DNA from: Citrobacter freundii | GTDB taxonomy: Bacteria > Bacteroidota > Bacteroidia > Chitinophagales > Chitinophagaceae | DNA: 64,000 nt | Direction of reading: 5' to 3' | Assembly (NCBI GenBank): GCA_003243445.1 | Contig: QFQQ01000020.1 | Location: 1-64,000, forward strand | Shown: positions 41,927 through 50,977 of the stretch, piece after piece | Position numbering within the stretch: the stretch's first letter is position 1 | Layout of the letters: each line of letters begins with the position of its first letter | The notes under the pieces: generated by a model | Databases searched by the model: none | Seen by the model: only the letters and a program-made list of their open reading frames with translations | What the model was told of the DNA's origin: nothing | Made by a program: the position numbers and the translations under genes

Positions 41927-42926
41927 AGAACCGCGTGATCTCTTTTTCTTCCACCGAAACTCTAACCATATTCACCACATCCTTCACTGATAGCAATTTT
42001 CTCCCGTTAGCAGCTTTCATCAATCTTCTCCTGCTCTCGATCACGCCACTGTAATGCGCCACAAATGAGCGGACTGATCTTAGCCAGGCAGAGCGAAGCA
42101 AGATGAGATAAACAATTCCCTCCAATGTCAACTGAACAAACCACTGGAAGCGCTTGAATGAATTAAGATGAATGGCATGCAGGAACATTTTGTTCCTGTC
42201 ATAGATCACTTTGACGTTTTTCTTTTTGTGGTTTGACTTGATAGAAACAGACAGTTTGTGGCGGCAAACGGCAAAATCATCATAATAGCATTTCCATCCC
42301 ATGCGCCATGCCCTGAGCGAAAGCTCAAAATCTTCCACATAAAATGGTGCGAAGAGTTCGTCAAATCCTCCGATCTGCAACAGCTTACCACGATCCACAA
42401 ATGCATTGGCTCCGGAGAGATACATGCTGTAATACCACTGTCCTTCTTCTTTTTTTACAGGAAGATAGTTGCCCGAAGTTTTGATCTTTAATCCATGAAA
42501 GGAAGACACCTTGCCGCCATCCTGGATCTTATCATCATCCCATCCGATGATTTTACTCATCACACCAAAAGTATCCGGTCTTTCAAAATAGCGGAAAAGA
42601 CCATTGAAATATCCGGGTGTAAGTTTCACATCACTGTTCAATAAGAGAACATGAGAGTACTGCGAATTGAATATGCCGGCATTGATGGTAGGGGAAAAAC
42701 CTTTGTTCTGTTTATTTACTACAACTTTTACAGAAGGATGGGGGTATTGCTGAAGAAAAGGAACGGAGTCATCAGTGGAGCAGTCATCGCTGATCACGAT
42801 TTCGAAGGGAAGCTTTGCATCTTCAGCAGCGCCGATCACGGTTGGCAACGTCTCCTGCAATAAAGTGCGTCCGTTATAATTAGGAATGACGATGGATATA
42901 CCGGATACAATCGCGATTTCTTGCAT
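41925..42926 (-). CDS. Glycosyltransferase family 2
   Basis: 333 aa. GT-A domain: 'ISIVIPNYNGRTLLQETLPTVI', 'VISDDCSTDDSVPFLQQYP', 'NKGFSPTINAGIF', D-x-D-like 'LLLNSDVKLTPGYF', 'LSGANAFVDRGKLLQIGGFDELFAPFYVEDFELSLRAWRMGWKCYYD' (ED acid pair). This is the rhamnosyltransferase-like GT2 type. C-terminal helices (about 250-290) may attach it to the membrane. It adds a sugar to a surface glycan; target unknown. Starts with MQEIAIVSG; the stop lies inside an F3 arm. Confidence 0.9.
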   Translation of the reverse strand: MQEIAIVSGISIVIPNYNGRTLLQETLPTVIGAAEDAKLPFEIVISDDCSTDDSVPFLQQYPHPSVKVVVNKQNKGFSPTINAGIFNSQYSHVLLLNSDVKLTPGYFNGLFRYFERPDTFGVMSKIIGWDDDKIQDGGKVSSFHGLKIKTSGNYLPVKKEEGQWYYSMYLSGANAFVDRGKLLQIGGFDELFAPFYVEDFELSLRAWRMGWKCYYDDFAVCRHKLSVSIKSNHKKKNVKVIYDRNKMFLHAIHLNSFKRFQWFVQLTLEGIVYLILLRSAWLRSVRSFVAHYSGVIESRRRLMKAANGRKLLSVKDVVNMVRVSVEEKEITRF

Positions 42927-42976
42927 GGTGTTGATCGTTCCCTGGCGGGTTTCCTGGTGATCGTATATAATACTGG

Positions 42977-43195
42977 TTACTGCTTATTACTTTGCCACCA
43001 CTTATAGCTGATATATCCTACAAGAAGAAGCGGTGTAAACGCCAGGTACAGGATACCTGTATTCAGACCCTGTGCCGGCTTTTCACCCAATTGCTGCGCC
43101 GTTTTTGTACAGATGGAACATTGCGCAGCTGCCGCAAAAGGAAGAAGGATAGAAAAGCACGCTATCAGCGAATAAACCTTAAACCTCTTTTTCAT
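42977..43195 (-). CDS. Small exported protein with a C-x-x-C motif
   Basis: 72 aa. An N-terminal helix (7-24) may be a signal peptide or anchor, then 'AQCSICTKTAQQLGEKPAQGLNTGILYLAFTPLLLVGYISYKWW' with C-S-I-C and a second transmembrane helix. This arrangement is conserved in Bacteroidota as a hypothetical membrane protein; the two cysteines would face the periplasm and could bind a metal or be redox-active, which is inference. A perfect -7 element (TACTTTTG, minus strand, 43212-43219) lies just upstream. No partner gene is obvious; it is 50 bp from the glycosyltransferase start on the same strand. Confidence 0.75.
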   Translation of the reverse strand: MKKRFKVYSLIACFSILLPFAAAAQCSICTKTAQQLGEKPAQGLNTGILYLAFTPLLLVGYISYKWWQSNKQ

Positions 43196-43211
43196 TTGTT
43201 GAATTTCAGTG

Positions 43212-43219
43212 CAAAAGTA
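43212..43219 (-). promoter_or_regulatory. -7 promoter element (TACTTTTG)
   Basis: Perfect TAnnTTTG on the minus strand, 16 bp before the small C-x-x-C protein start; no TTG at the standard -33 distance. Confidence 0.5.
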
Positions 43220-43409
43220 ATGAAGAGGCGGGAAAATGTAGCGTCTTTATTGAATACAGGCTGATATGGCCCGAAAATTTAATGTTATCCGGTTGGCACC
43301 CGGGCGATCCCGTTGGCGGCTACAACGACTTTAAAGGCCAATGCTGGCTGGTTAAGTACTGGTATCTTTGAGATGCAGGCTTTTACAAACCAGGATCGCG
43401 CATTCCTCA

Positions 43410-43884
43410 CCCACAATTGAAATTATAGGAGAAGAATGCGCGGTCACAATCCGCGAATAGCAGAACCCCGCGTCATAGAGCCGTTTGCTCGCAAATCACC
43501 CTATGAATGTCTTTCATTCGCAATGCCCTCCACCCCACAATTGAAATTGTGGGCTATGTACGCCGTTAAGGTTCGACGAATTATTCGAAGAGTTGGTCGC
43601 CGTGATAAACATTGCGATTAGCAGAGTATGCGATTAGCCCACAATTTTAATTGTGGGAAGAGAATGCGCGGTCACACCCCCCGCATAGAAGATTCCTGTG
43701 TCGTAGAGCCCGTTTGCTCGCAAATCCCCTACGAATGCCTTTCATTCGCAATACCCTCCACCCACAATTGAAATTGTGGGCTATGTACGCCGTTGAGCTC
43801 CGACGAATTATTCAAAGAGCTGACCGCTTTGATAAACATTGCAAATAGCCAGCTATGCAATTAGCCCACAATTTTAATTGTGGG
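43410..43884. repeat. Duplicated 227-bp REP-like unit with five palindromes
   Basis: Five 20-bp palindromes at 43410, 43534, 43638, 43761 and 43865. Those at 43534 and 43761 read CCCACAATTGAAATTGTGGG; those at 43638 and 43865 read CCCACAATTTTAATTGTGGG; the first is degenerate. Spacing alternates 124 and 104 bp, so a 227-bp unit is present twice. Between them text such as GCGAATGAAAGACATTC is also duplicated. This resembles REP/BIME elements moved by RAYT transposases; no RAYT gene is in the window. It occupies most of the 794-bp gap 43196-43989; the stretch before it (43220-43409) has nothing recognisable. Confidence 0.85.
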
Positions 43885-43927
43885 AGAAGAATGCGCGGTC
43901 AACGCCCTTTTAATTCATTCCCCCAAA

Positions 43928-43958
43928 CAAAAAAAATGACAGTCTCTCCAGACTGTCA
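43928..43958 (-). terminator. Terminator of the LytTR operon
   Basis: Stem TGACAGTCT / AGACTGTCA (43937-43945 and 43950-43958) followed on the minus strand by T9. Confidence 0.88.
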
Positions 43959-43989
43959 CTCTCCTTTAAGGACCCCTTCGTTCAAAGTA

Positions 43990-44739
43990 TTAAAATCTCG
44001 AAAACAGCTCCATAAACTCCTGTCTTCTGTTTCTGGAGATATTTATAGAAGCGTCATTATCCATTAAAATATAACCGCCATCACCGCGGATAAATTTCTT
44101 GATACGATTGATATTGATCAGGTAAGAACTATGCACCCGGTAAAAATCCGGGCCGCTCAGGGCCTCATCAATCTCTTTCAACACTTTTGACACCAGGATC
44201 TTCTTTCCGCCGGATAATACAACATGTGTATAGTTGCTCTCCGCTTCGCAATAAATGATGTCTTGTGTTGAAACAAATACCAATCCATCACCGGTTGTTA
44301 ATGCAATGCGTTGCGGAGTTGATTTGACCGGCTGATGTATGTTTTGCAATAAAAGATCAAACTGTTCACGGGTTGGCACATTTCTTTTCTCTTCAATACG
44401 CCCGATCGTATCTTTCAGATCATCTGGGTCAACCGGCTTCAGCAAATAGTTCAGTGCGGCATACTTGAACGCTTTGATCGCAAACTGATCGTAAGCCGTA
44501 CAGAATACCACATCAAAGAACAGTTTGTCGAATTGCTCAAGCATATCAAAACCATTCATCTTGGGCATTTCGATATCCAGGAATACGACATCGGGTTTGC
44601 TGGCATGAATTGCAGCGATCCCTTCTTCCGCGGAGCCACACATTGCTACGATCTCCACCTGCGGGCAGTAGGTCTTGAGCAACCACTCCATCATCTCCAG
44701 CGCATTTTTTTCGTCGTCAACAAGAATACATTTGATCAT
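43990..44739 (-). CDS. LytTR-family response regulator
   Basis: 249 aa. Receiver at 1-120 (DD8-9, acceptor D55 in 'VVFLDIEMPK', K in 'YLLKPVDPDD'), then a LytTR DNA-binding domain (about 145-249: 'GDGLVFVSTQDIIYCEAESNYTHVVLSGGKKILVSKVLKEIDEAL', 'FYRVHSSYLININRIKKFIRGDGGYILM'). It binds direct repeats at target promoters. It follows the sensor kinase by 11 bp and is its cognate regulator (LytS/LytTR pair). Its own terminator is downstream. Confidence 0.94.
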   Translation of the reverse strand: MIKCILVDDEKNALEMMEWLLKTYCPQVEIVAMCGSAEEGIAAIHASKPDVVFLDIEMPKMNGFDMLEQFDKLFFDVVFCTAYDQFAIKAFKYAALNYLLKPVDPDDLKDTIGRIEEKRNVPTREQFDLLLQNIHQPVKSTPQRIALTTGDGLVFVSTQDIIYCEAESNYTHVVLSGGKKILVSKVLKEIDEALSGPDFYRVHSSYLININRIKKFIRGDGGYILMDNDASINISRNRRQEFMELFSRF

Positions 44740-44750
44740 ACTAATCAGTT

Positions 44751-47700
44751 TTAGCCGTCTATAGGTATTTTAATGATAACTTTTGTGCCTGCAGGTTCTC
44801 CGTCGCTTGCAACCAGGTCAACCACTTCCACTGATGACTCGGATTGAAATTGTTTATTGAGCAATGCAAGCCTGTCTTCCGTCAGCTTCATGCCCAATGA
44901 TTTTTTGGTTGAAGCAGATTTACTTTTCAGTTCTTTTGCTTTTTCCCTTCCAACACCATTGTCCTCTATCGTACACTCGATCAGGCATTTTTCATTTCTG
45001 CTGAGGTGGATCGACAGATGTCCTGCCGTTTCCTTATGAAGCAATCCATGCCAGATCGCATTCTCCACATAAGGCTGAATGATCAGCGGCGGTACGTACA
45101 CACTGTCTGGCTGCACTCCTTCACCCAGTGTGATCTTATAAGAGAACTTCTTTTCAAACCGGATGCTTTCCATTTCTATGTAAAGCCTCAACGCTTCAAG
45201 TTCATTGGAAAGCGTTACGGATTTACTGTTTGAATTATCCAGGATCAGCCTGATCAGTTTTGCAAATCTTGTCAGGTATAAAGAAGCCGTAGCCTGATCG
45301 CTTTTCACAATATACCGGTTGATGGAATTGAGGCAATTAAAGATGAAATGTGGGTTCATCTGCGCCCTTAAAGCCTGCATTTCCACGTCGGCCATTTTTT
45401 TCTGCGTGTCCATTAATATCGCCTCAGCTTTCGCTCTTTCTGCTTCTGCCTTTGCTTTTACTATCTTATTTGCACACAAGGACGCGATTGTAGTGAGAAT
45501 GGACAAATGCTTTTGAGTAAAGAACCCTTTTTTTGAGTGTTCGCAGTCGATAACACCCAATACACGACCATTTGAAATGATCGGAACCGTGATCTCGGAG
45601 TAACGCATTTCATCATCTATGATATACCGCGGATCTTTTGTTGTGTCTTCTATCAGCTCTGCCTTACCGCTGGCTGCTACAGCACCCGTAATACCTTTTC
45701 CCAGCGGAATTTCCATCGGTTCTTTGATCTCATAAGAAGCCGGACTTTTCGGACCATGCGCGGCCCGTTGTATCAGCACCTTTCTCTCATGATCCAACAG
45801 GTAGATCACACAGTCTTCAAAATGTAAACGGCCGATACAATTCTTCGCCACATCCCACAAGATGGCCTTTACAGAGTTCGTTTCATAAATGCTTGCCGCA
45901 AAATAATTGATCGCCTGTTCCGCTTCCAGCTCCTCCTGTTGTTCCCGGATCTTTTTATTCCTGTTACGGACGATCATCCAGATAATGCTGCCCGCAGCGA
46001 TCACCAACAGGCTGATGAACCACCAGGCCATCCAGTAAGGAGATTTTATCTCAAACGAAAACGCATTGTTTGCATTAACCCAATCAACACGGTTGAGACT
46101 TGCCTGCACCTTCAAACTATATTTTCCCGGAGGAAGAGAAGTAAACCGGACAACGTTATTATTACCCAGGTATTTCCAGTCATTATCAAAGCCATCCAGC
46201 TGGTAACGATACGTTACTTTCTCCGGGTTATTGAAATATGCTACAGCAAAATCCACTTCAAGTGAACGGTCTTCATAAGGGATCCTGATCTGATCATCGA
46301 ATACATAAAGAACCGAGTCCTTATTACCAATATTTGCCCGGCTGATAAATACCTGGAAAGATTCCGTCGGCGCAGTAAACGTATCCGGATTCCAGTAATT
46401 GATACCATTCACCCCGCCGAAATAAAGCGTGCCGTTCTTATCCCTGAACCAACTGTTACCGTTAAACCCATAACCCTGCACATTATCAGAATAATCAAAC
46501 AGGTTCAATTTAAATGAATTCGGATCATACCGGTAAATACCATTCTGTGAGCTTGCCCAGATCACATCATGCTGATCCTGGTAGATCGTATACAGATTGA
46601 TGTGATCGAAAACATTTGTCTTTTTCTCCACCACTATTTTACCATTGAGATAGCGCGCGGTATACAGTCCTTGTTCGCAGGAGAATAACAACCGGTTATT
46701 CCGCATCATAAAAGAGCTGGTAATGATCTGCGATATTGCATCGGGAAATGCAGCTTTGCCCAGATAGTTATAACTAGAATCGAGGCAATGCAGACCGCGG
46801 TTCGTAGTGATCCAGATAATGCCATCGGTTCCCTGTTGCGCAAAGTTGGAGTTTTCATCAGCCACCATCGGTAGCGGCAATTGTTCCAGTTTATATGTTT
46901 TTGCCTTTATCACATACAGTCCCCATTTTCCTATCACAAGGCCATCACCATTATTCATCCTGGTTATTTCATCGATGAAATCTTTTTCACTGAGCTTTCT
47001 TGAACTGTCTGCTGTATAAACCGGTCTTCGATACTGATGCGTCACGGGATCAAAAAGCCAGATCCCTTTATCCGTCGGGCCGAGAATAACGTATTTACCA
47101 TCGAACATCAATCCGCGAACGGAAGGATGACTGAGTTTGTTGGTGGCTTGTTGTGAAGGAAGAAAGAATTCCCAGTCTTTTCTGTTGGCTTTCCAGGAAA
47201 CAAATCCGTTACCTGTGGCGACCCAGAGATTGCCTTTATCATCCTCGTCGATCTTGCGGATGTTGTCGATTCCCGCCGGCAGTTCATCATTCAATTGACG
47301 GATCCGGGTAAGGCCGATGGGAGAATGTTTTACTGCAAATCTTGCCACTCCATCGATCGTTGCCATCCAGGCATAGCCGCTGTTATCGAGATAAAGAAAG
47401 TTGCCATAATCGCGTGTACCGACTGTTCTTCCATTAAGAAAAAATTGCGGATGGCTGTATTTCTTTGTCTTATTATTATACTCATATATTCCTTCACGTG
47501 AAGCGATCATGAACCTGTTGGGCATGAACTCGATCACACTTCTCACGGAAAGAGACTTACCATCATCAGGAGTGAGATCCGCGGGAGCGGCCATCCTGTT
47601 CACCGTATGGGCTTCGAAGTTCAACCAGTAGCTATTGTTATCCCAACTGCTGATCAGGATGCTGTCGCGGGTCAGGTTATAGATCTTGTTGAAATCCATA

Positions 47701-48308
47701 GCCGGCAGGCTATCAGTTTTCATCGTGTGCAGATCATACCTTACAATGGAAGCGCCGCTGTGATAGAAGAGCAGATCATCATTCAACACTGCGCTCGGCA
47801 AAGGGAAGGCTGTAGGTTTTGGCATCTTATCAAGCCATAGCCGGAAGACCTTACCTGTAGCGTCATACTTAAAAAGTCCTTTATTGGTAAGAAGAACGAT
47901 GCTTTTATCATTGGTTTGAAAGACTGGTCCCGATACTATATAAGAAGAATCCGTGGAAGAAAAATAGATTTGTTGAAAGTCGCCTTTCTCTTCTGAAAAA
48001 AGCAGGACCTTATGTGCGGCGGTGATCCAAACGCGGCCATTATCATCGCAAAGAAGATTATCCAGCGTATGCCCCTGTTTGAATGTAACCGTCCGCTTGC
48101 CATCGAAGCGTTGTATCTGGCGGCGGTACAGCACCCACAGGTATCCTTTTTTATCGCGGGACACTGAAGAGATGGTGCCCGGCTGGATGCCTGAAGTGTA
48201 GTCAAACAGCTGCAGGTGATAATCGGGCAGCTGAGCCCGGGCAGTATCCGTCACCATGACCGATACCACCGCCGAAAGCAGTAGTTGTATAAAACGCGCT
48301 TTTTTCAA
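44751..48308 (-). CDS. Two-component propeller sensor kinase (Reg_prop-YYY-GAF-His_kinase)
   Basis: 1185 aa. Signal peptide (about 1-25), then two periplasmic beta-propellers built of Reg_prop repeats (about 40-650, such as 'GYLWVLYRR', 'GRVWITAAHK', 'GYAWMATIDG', 'GNLWVATGNG', 'GIIWITTNRG', 'DVIWASSQNG'), a Y_Y_Y domain (about 680-745), one TM helix (about 756-778), a coiled coil, a GAF domain (about 800-945), and a LytS-type kinase core with 'QMNPHFIFNCLNSINRYIV' (His987) and HATPase. It is a hybrid-two-component-like carbohydrate or peptide sensor of Bacteroidota, but without the fused AraC regulator; the regulator is the separate LytTR gene. No polysaccharide locus is adjacent. Confidence 0.92.
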   Translation of the reverse strand: MKKARFIQLLLSAVVSVMVTDTARAQLPDYHLQLFDYTSGIQPGTISSVSRDKKGYLWVLYRRQIQRFDGKRTVTFKQGHTLDNLLCDDNGRVWITAAHKVLLFSEEKGDFQQIYFSSTDSSYIVSGPVFQTNDKSIVLLTNKGLFKYDATGKVFRLWLDKMPKPTAFPLPSAVLNDDLLFYHSGASIVRYDLHTMKTDSLPAMDFNKIYNLTRDSILISSWDNNSYWLNFEAHTVNRMAAPADLTPDDGKSLSVRSVIEFMPNRFMIASREGIYEYNNKTKKYSHPQFFLNGRTVGTRDYGNFLYLDNSGYAWMATIDGVARFAVKHSPIGLTRIRQLNDELPAGIDNIRKIDEDDKGNLWVATGNGFVSWKANRKDWEFFLPSQQATNKLSHPSVRGLMFDGKYVILGPTDKGIWLFDPVTHQYRRPVYTADSSRKLSEKDFIDEITRMNNGDGLVIGKWGLYVIKAKTYKLEQLPLPMVADENSNFAQQGTDGIIWITTNRGLHCLDSSYNYLGKAAFPDAISQIITSSFMMRNNRLLFSCEQGLYTARYLNGKIVVEKKTNVFDHINLYTIYQDQHDVIWASSQNGIYRYDPNSFKLNLFDYSDNVQGYGFNGNSWFRDKNGTLYFGGVNGINYWNPDTFTAPTESFQVFISRANIGNKDSVLYVFDDQIRIPYEDRSLEVDFAVAYFNNPEKVTYRYQLDGFDNDWKYLGNNNVVRFTSLPPGKYSLKVQASLNRVDWVNANNAFSFEIKSPYWMAWWFISLLVIAAGSIIWMIVRNRNKKIREQQEELEAEQAINYFAASIYETNSVKAILWDVAKNCIGRLHFEDCVIYLLDHERKVLIQRAAHGPKSPASYEIKEPMEIPLGKGITGAVAASGKAELIEDTTKDPRYIIDDEMRYSEITVPIISNGRVLGVIDCEHSKKGFFTQKHLSILTTIASLCANKIVKAKAEAERAKAEAILMDTQKKMADVEMQALRAQMNPHFIFNCLNSINRYIVKSDQATASLYLTRFAKLIRLILDNSNSKSVTLSNELEALRLYIEMESIRFEKKFSYKITLGEGVQPDSVYVPPLIIQPYVENAIWHGLLHKETAGHLSIHLSRNEKCLIECTIEDNGVGREKAKELKSKSASTKKSLGMKLTEDRLALLNKQFQSESSVEVVDLVASDGEPAGTKVIIKIPIDG

Positions 48309-48442
48309 TCAGGTTATTGATTCAAATTAGTGATAAACGCGGTAAGGTCAATGGTTAATGGGGAAACAGGGTCAAAATTGAGAAATGTTGAGGTAGAAGG
48401 AGAGCGTTTTTGAGTAATCGGCGGATTGGGTGAGTAAGTGAC
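48309..48442 (-). promoter_or_regulatory. Kinase upstream region with TTG-N19-TAATTTG
   Basis: On the minus strand TTG is followed after 19 bp by TAATTTG, near-consensus, about 10-45 bp before the kinase start. Beyond it nested element B begins at 48443. Confidence 0.45.
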
Positions 48443-48797
48443 GGCCTCCTCTAAATCTCCCCGCCGCGGCGGACTACCGAGTACCCACATCTTTTAAGTA
48501 ATTCGAATGGCGTAAGGTTCCCGCGGATTTCGCAGATTTATCCTCACCATTAATGAAAAATATTTCTACTGCGGGTCGGGATCTCTATTGGATACGCAGA
48601 TTTCGCAGATTAGTTGCTGATAACAGACTATCATCTGCGTAATCTGCGCATGCTGACACGGAAACTTTCTCTTTATAAAATGATATTTCGATAGCAGGAA
48701 TGACAAATCTGCGAAATCCGCGGGAACCTTACGCCATTCGAATTACTTAAAAGATGTGGGTACACGGTAGCCTTCAGGGGAGATTTAGAGGGCCCCC
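48443..48797. mobile_element. Nested palindromic element B (~355 bp)
   Basis: Layer 1: GGCCTCCTCTAAATCTCCCC (48443-48462) against GGGGAGATTTAGAGGGCCCC (48777-48796). Layer 2: 48474-48540 (CTACCG...TTTAAGTAATTCGAATGGC...) pairs with 48705-48771, about 65 bp. Layer 3: F6 units CGCAGATTTCGCAGATTAG (from 48594) pair with TATCATCTGCGTAATCTGCG. It has the same design as A at 15557-15901, in the same orientation. It lies between typA and the propeller kinase; 48444-48462 and the inner GCCGCGGC match MITE M2's palindrome. Confidence 0.85.
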
Positions 48798-48801
48798 AAC
48801 G

Positions 48802-48835
48802 AAAAACGGGTTGCACCTTCCGATACAACCCGTTT
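48802..48835 (-). terminator. typA terminator
   Basis: Minus strand: AAACGGGTTG, loop, CAACCCGTTTTT. It lies 20 bp after the typA stop, before nested element B. Confidence 0.88.
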
Positions 48836-48855
48836 CTTATTCAATCATGAGCCGC

Positions 48856-50664
48856 TTACGCTGAAGCGCTCATCTTCTTGCTTTGTTTCAATCTTTCGTT
48901 CTCATCCAGGATCACCTTGCGCATACGGATGAAGTTTGGTGTTACCTCAATACACTCATCGTGCTGGATATACTCCATACATTCTTCCAGCGTCATCAGG
49001 GTTTTTGGAGCGATACGTGTTGCATCGTCGCTACCGCTTGCACGGTGGTTGGTCAGTTTTTTACCTTCCGTTGCATTTACCACGAGATCACCAGGTTTGA
49101 TGTTCTCAGCGATGATCTGGCCGGTGTAAACATCTTCACCCGGATCCACGAAGAATGTTCCGCGGTCCTGCAGCTTATCGATAGAGTAACCTGTTGTTTT
49201 CTCTGTATTCTTTGACAGCAATACACCATTATTACGGCCGGGGATTGGTCCTTTCCATGGTTTGTATTCGCTGAAGCGGTGCGCCATTACAGCTTCACCG
49301 GTTGTAGCAGTCAGCATTTGTGTACGCAGACCGATCAAACCACGTGAAGGAATGTCAAACTCCAGGTGTTGCATTTCACCTTTTGTTTCCATGATCAGCA
49401 TTTCACCTTTACGGCGTGTAACAAGATCGATCACTTTACTTGCAAACTCCTGCGGTACGTCAACAACCAGCGTTTCGTAAGGCTCACATTTTTTACCGTC
49501 GATCTCTTTTACGATAACCTGTGGCTGACCTACCGTCAGCTCATATCCTTCACGGCGCATTGTTTCGATCAGGATACCGAGGTGAAGGATACCACGACCA
49601 TAAACGATCAGGCTATCACCATCAGGACTGTCCTGAACGCGTAATGCGAGGTTCTTCTCCGTTTCTTTTGCCAGGCGGTCACGGAGGTGACGGCTGGTTA
49701 CAAACTTACCGTCTTTACCAAAGAATGGTGAGTTGTTTACAGAGAACAGCATGTTCATGGTTGGTTCGTCCACGCTGATCACTGGTAATGCTTCAGGATT
49801 TTCCGCGTCAGCGATCGTGTCACCGATGTTGAAATCTTCGATACCAACAACTGCGCAAAGGTCACCGGCGAAAACCTCGGCAACTTTTTTCTTACCCATG
49901 CCTTCGAACACATACAGTTCGCGCACTCTTGTCTTTCTTATAGTGCCATCCGCCTGCATCAGGGCAACCGGCTGTCCTTCTTTGATAGAACCGCGGCTTA
50001 CTTTTCCTACAGCGATCCGGCCAAGGAAAGAGGAGTAATCCAGTGAAGTGATCTGCATCTGGAGCGGACCTTCGTTCACTTTTGGTGGTGGTACGTATTT
50101 CAGGATACCATCCAGCAATGGGTTGATATTATCGATCTGAGTGAGTGAGTCGTTGAACCAGCCGTTCTTACCACTTCCGTAGTAAGTTGGGAAGTCAAGC
50201 TGTGCTTCTGTTGCGTCCAGGTTGAAGAACAGTTCGAAAACTGCGTCATGCACTTCGTCAGGGCGGCAGTTTGGTTTATCTACCTTATTAATAACAACGA
50301 TCGGCTTCAGGTTAAGCGAAAGTGCTTTTTGAAGAACGAAGCGGGTTTGAGGCATTGGTCCTTCGAATGCGTCCACGAGGAGGATCACACCGTCAGCCAT
50401 TTTCAATACCCTTTCCACCTCACCACCGAAGTCGGCGTGACCTGGAGTATCGATTACATTGATTTTTACGTCTTTATAAGTTACCGCAGCATTCTTGCTG
50501 AAGATGGTAATGCCACGTTCTCTTTCAAGATCGTTGCTATCCATGATCAACTCCCCGGTTTCCTGGTTGTCCCGGAATACTTTGGTAGCGTGTAAGATCT
50601 TATCTACCAGCGTCGTTTTCCCGTGGTCAACGTGCGCTATGATGGCAATATTTCTGATTTCCAT
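48856..50664 (-). CDS. typA: Translational GTPase TypA/BipA
   Basis: 602 aa. GTPase domain with 'AHVDHGKTTLVDKIL' (P-loop, about 11-25), 'GITIFSKNAAV', 'DTPGHADFGGEVERV', 'VINKVDKP'; then EF-Tu-like domain II and EF-G-like domains, and C-terminal 'VYTGQIIAENIKPGDLVVNATEGKKLTNHRASGSDDATRIAPK' typical of BipA. It acts on the 50S subunit in assembly and stress or cold adaptation. A promoter with TTG-N20-TACCTTTG is upstream (50706-50736). An inverted hairpin with U-tract-like ending pointing the other way sits 11 bp before the start. Confidence 0.96.
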   Translation of the reverse strand: MEIRNIAIIAHVDHGKTTLVDKILHATKVFRDNQETGELIMDSNDLERERGITIFSKNAAVTYKDVKINVIDTPGHADFGGEVERVLKMADGVILLVDAFEGPMPQTRFVLQKALSLNLKPIVVINKVDKPNCRPDEVHDAVFELFFNLDATEAQLDFPTYYGSGKNGWFNDSLTQIDNINPLLDGILKYVPPPKVNEGPLQMQITSLDYSSFLGRIAVGKVSRGSIKEGQPVALMQADGTIRKTRVRELYVFEGMGKKKVAEVFAGDLCAVVGIEDFNIGDTIADAENPEALPVISVDEPTMNMLFSVNNSPFFGKDGKFVTSRHLRDRLAKETEKNLALRVQDSPDGDSLIVYGRGILHLGILIETMRREGYELTVGQPQVIVKEIDGKKCEPYETLVVDVPQEFASKVIDLVTRRKGEMLIMETKGEMQHLEFDIPSRGLIGLRTQMLTATTGEAVMAHRFSEYKPWKGPIPGRNNGVLLSKNTEKTTGYSIDKLQDRGTFFVDPGEDVYTGQIIAENIKPGDLVVNATEGKKLTNHRASGSDDATRIAPKTLMTLEECMEYIQHDECIEVTPNFIRMRKVILDENERLKQSKKMSASA

Positions 50665-50675
50665 GGTATTACATC

Positions 50676-50698
50676 GGGCCGTTAAGGCCCTTTTTTTT
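50676..50698 (+). promoter_or_regulatory. Leader hairpin before typA
   Basis: GGGCC-GTTAA-GGCCC then T8 on the plus strand. In the typA direction it is a leader hairpin preceded by A8; on the plus strand it is a terminator without an evident gene to terminate. Confidence 0.5.
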
Positions 50699-50705
50699 GA
50701 AGGTG

Positions 50706-50736
50706 CAAAGGTACGTTAATTAAGTGGAGGGGGCAA
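50706..50736 (-). promoter_or_regulatory. typA promoter (TTG-N20-TACCTTTG)
   Basis: Minus strand: TTG (50734-50736), 20 bp, TACCTTTG (50706-50713). Best match to the Bacteroidota consensus in the window, 41 bp before the start. Confidence 0.8.
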
Positions 50737-50779
50737 GAGGAAACGTACAATTAACTTGAAGATGGCTTTGGGGGGTTGG

Positions 50780-50912
50780 ATGACGGCCGACCGCAGACCG
50801 CCGACAGTCGTCTATTGAATGAGGGTTTCTGCATCATCCGTACAATATAGTAAAACAGTCCCACCCAACGAACCGTCGGCGGTCGGCGTTCGGCCGTCGG
50901 CCGTCGTCTCCC
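50780..50912. repeat. F4 inverted array between divergent genes
   Basis: Left arm 50780-50812 (GACGGCCGACCGCAGACCGC) and right arm 50873-50912 (GTCGGCGGTCGGCGTTCGG) are complementary. It lies in the 313-bp gap between typA and the hydrolase gene; nothing else is seen there apart from the typA promoter. Confidence 0.9.
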
Positions 50913-50977
50913 CGAATTAATCTTTCCTTAAACTCCAATCCCCACATATTTATACTAGTTTTATAAAAACCGCCAAC

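Noticed and set aside
43436..44067. Open frames in the duplicated REP-like region
   Set aside because: They merely repeat in step with the 227-bp units; no start context.
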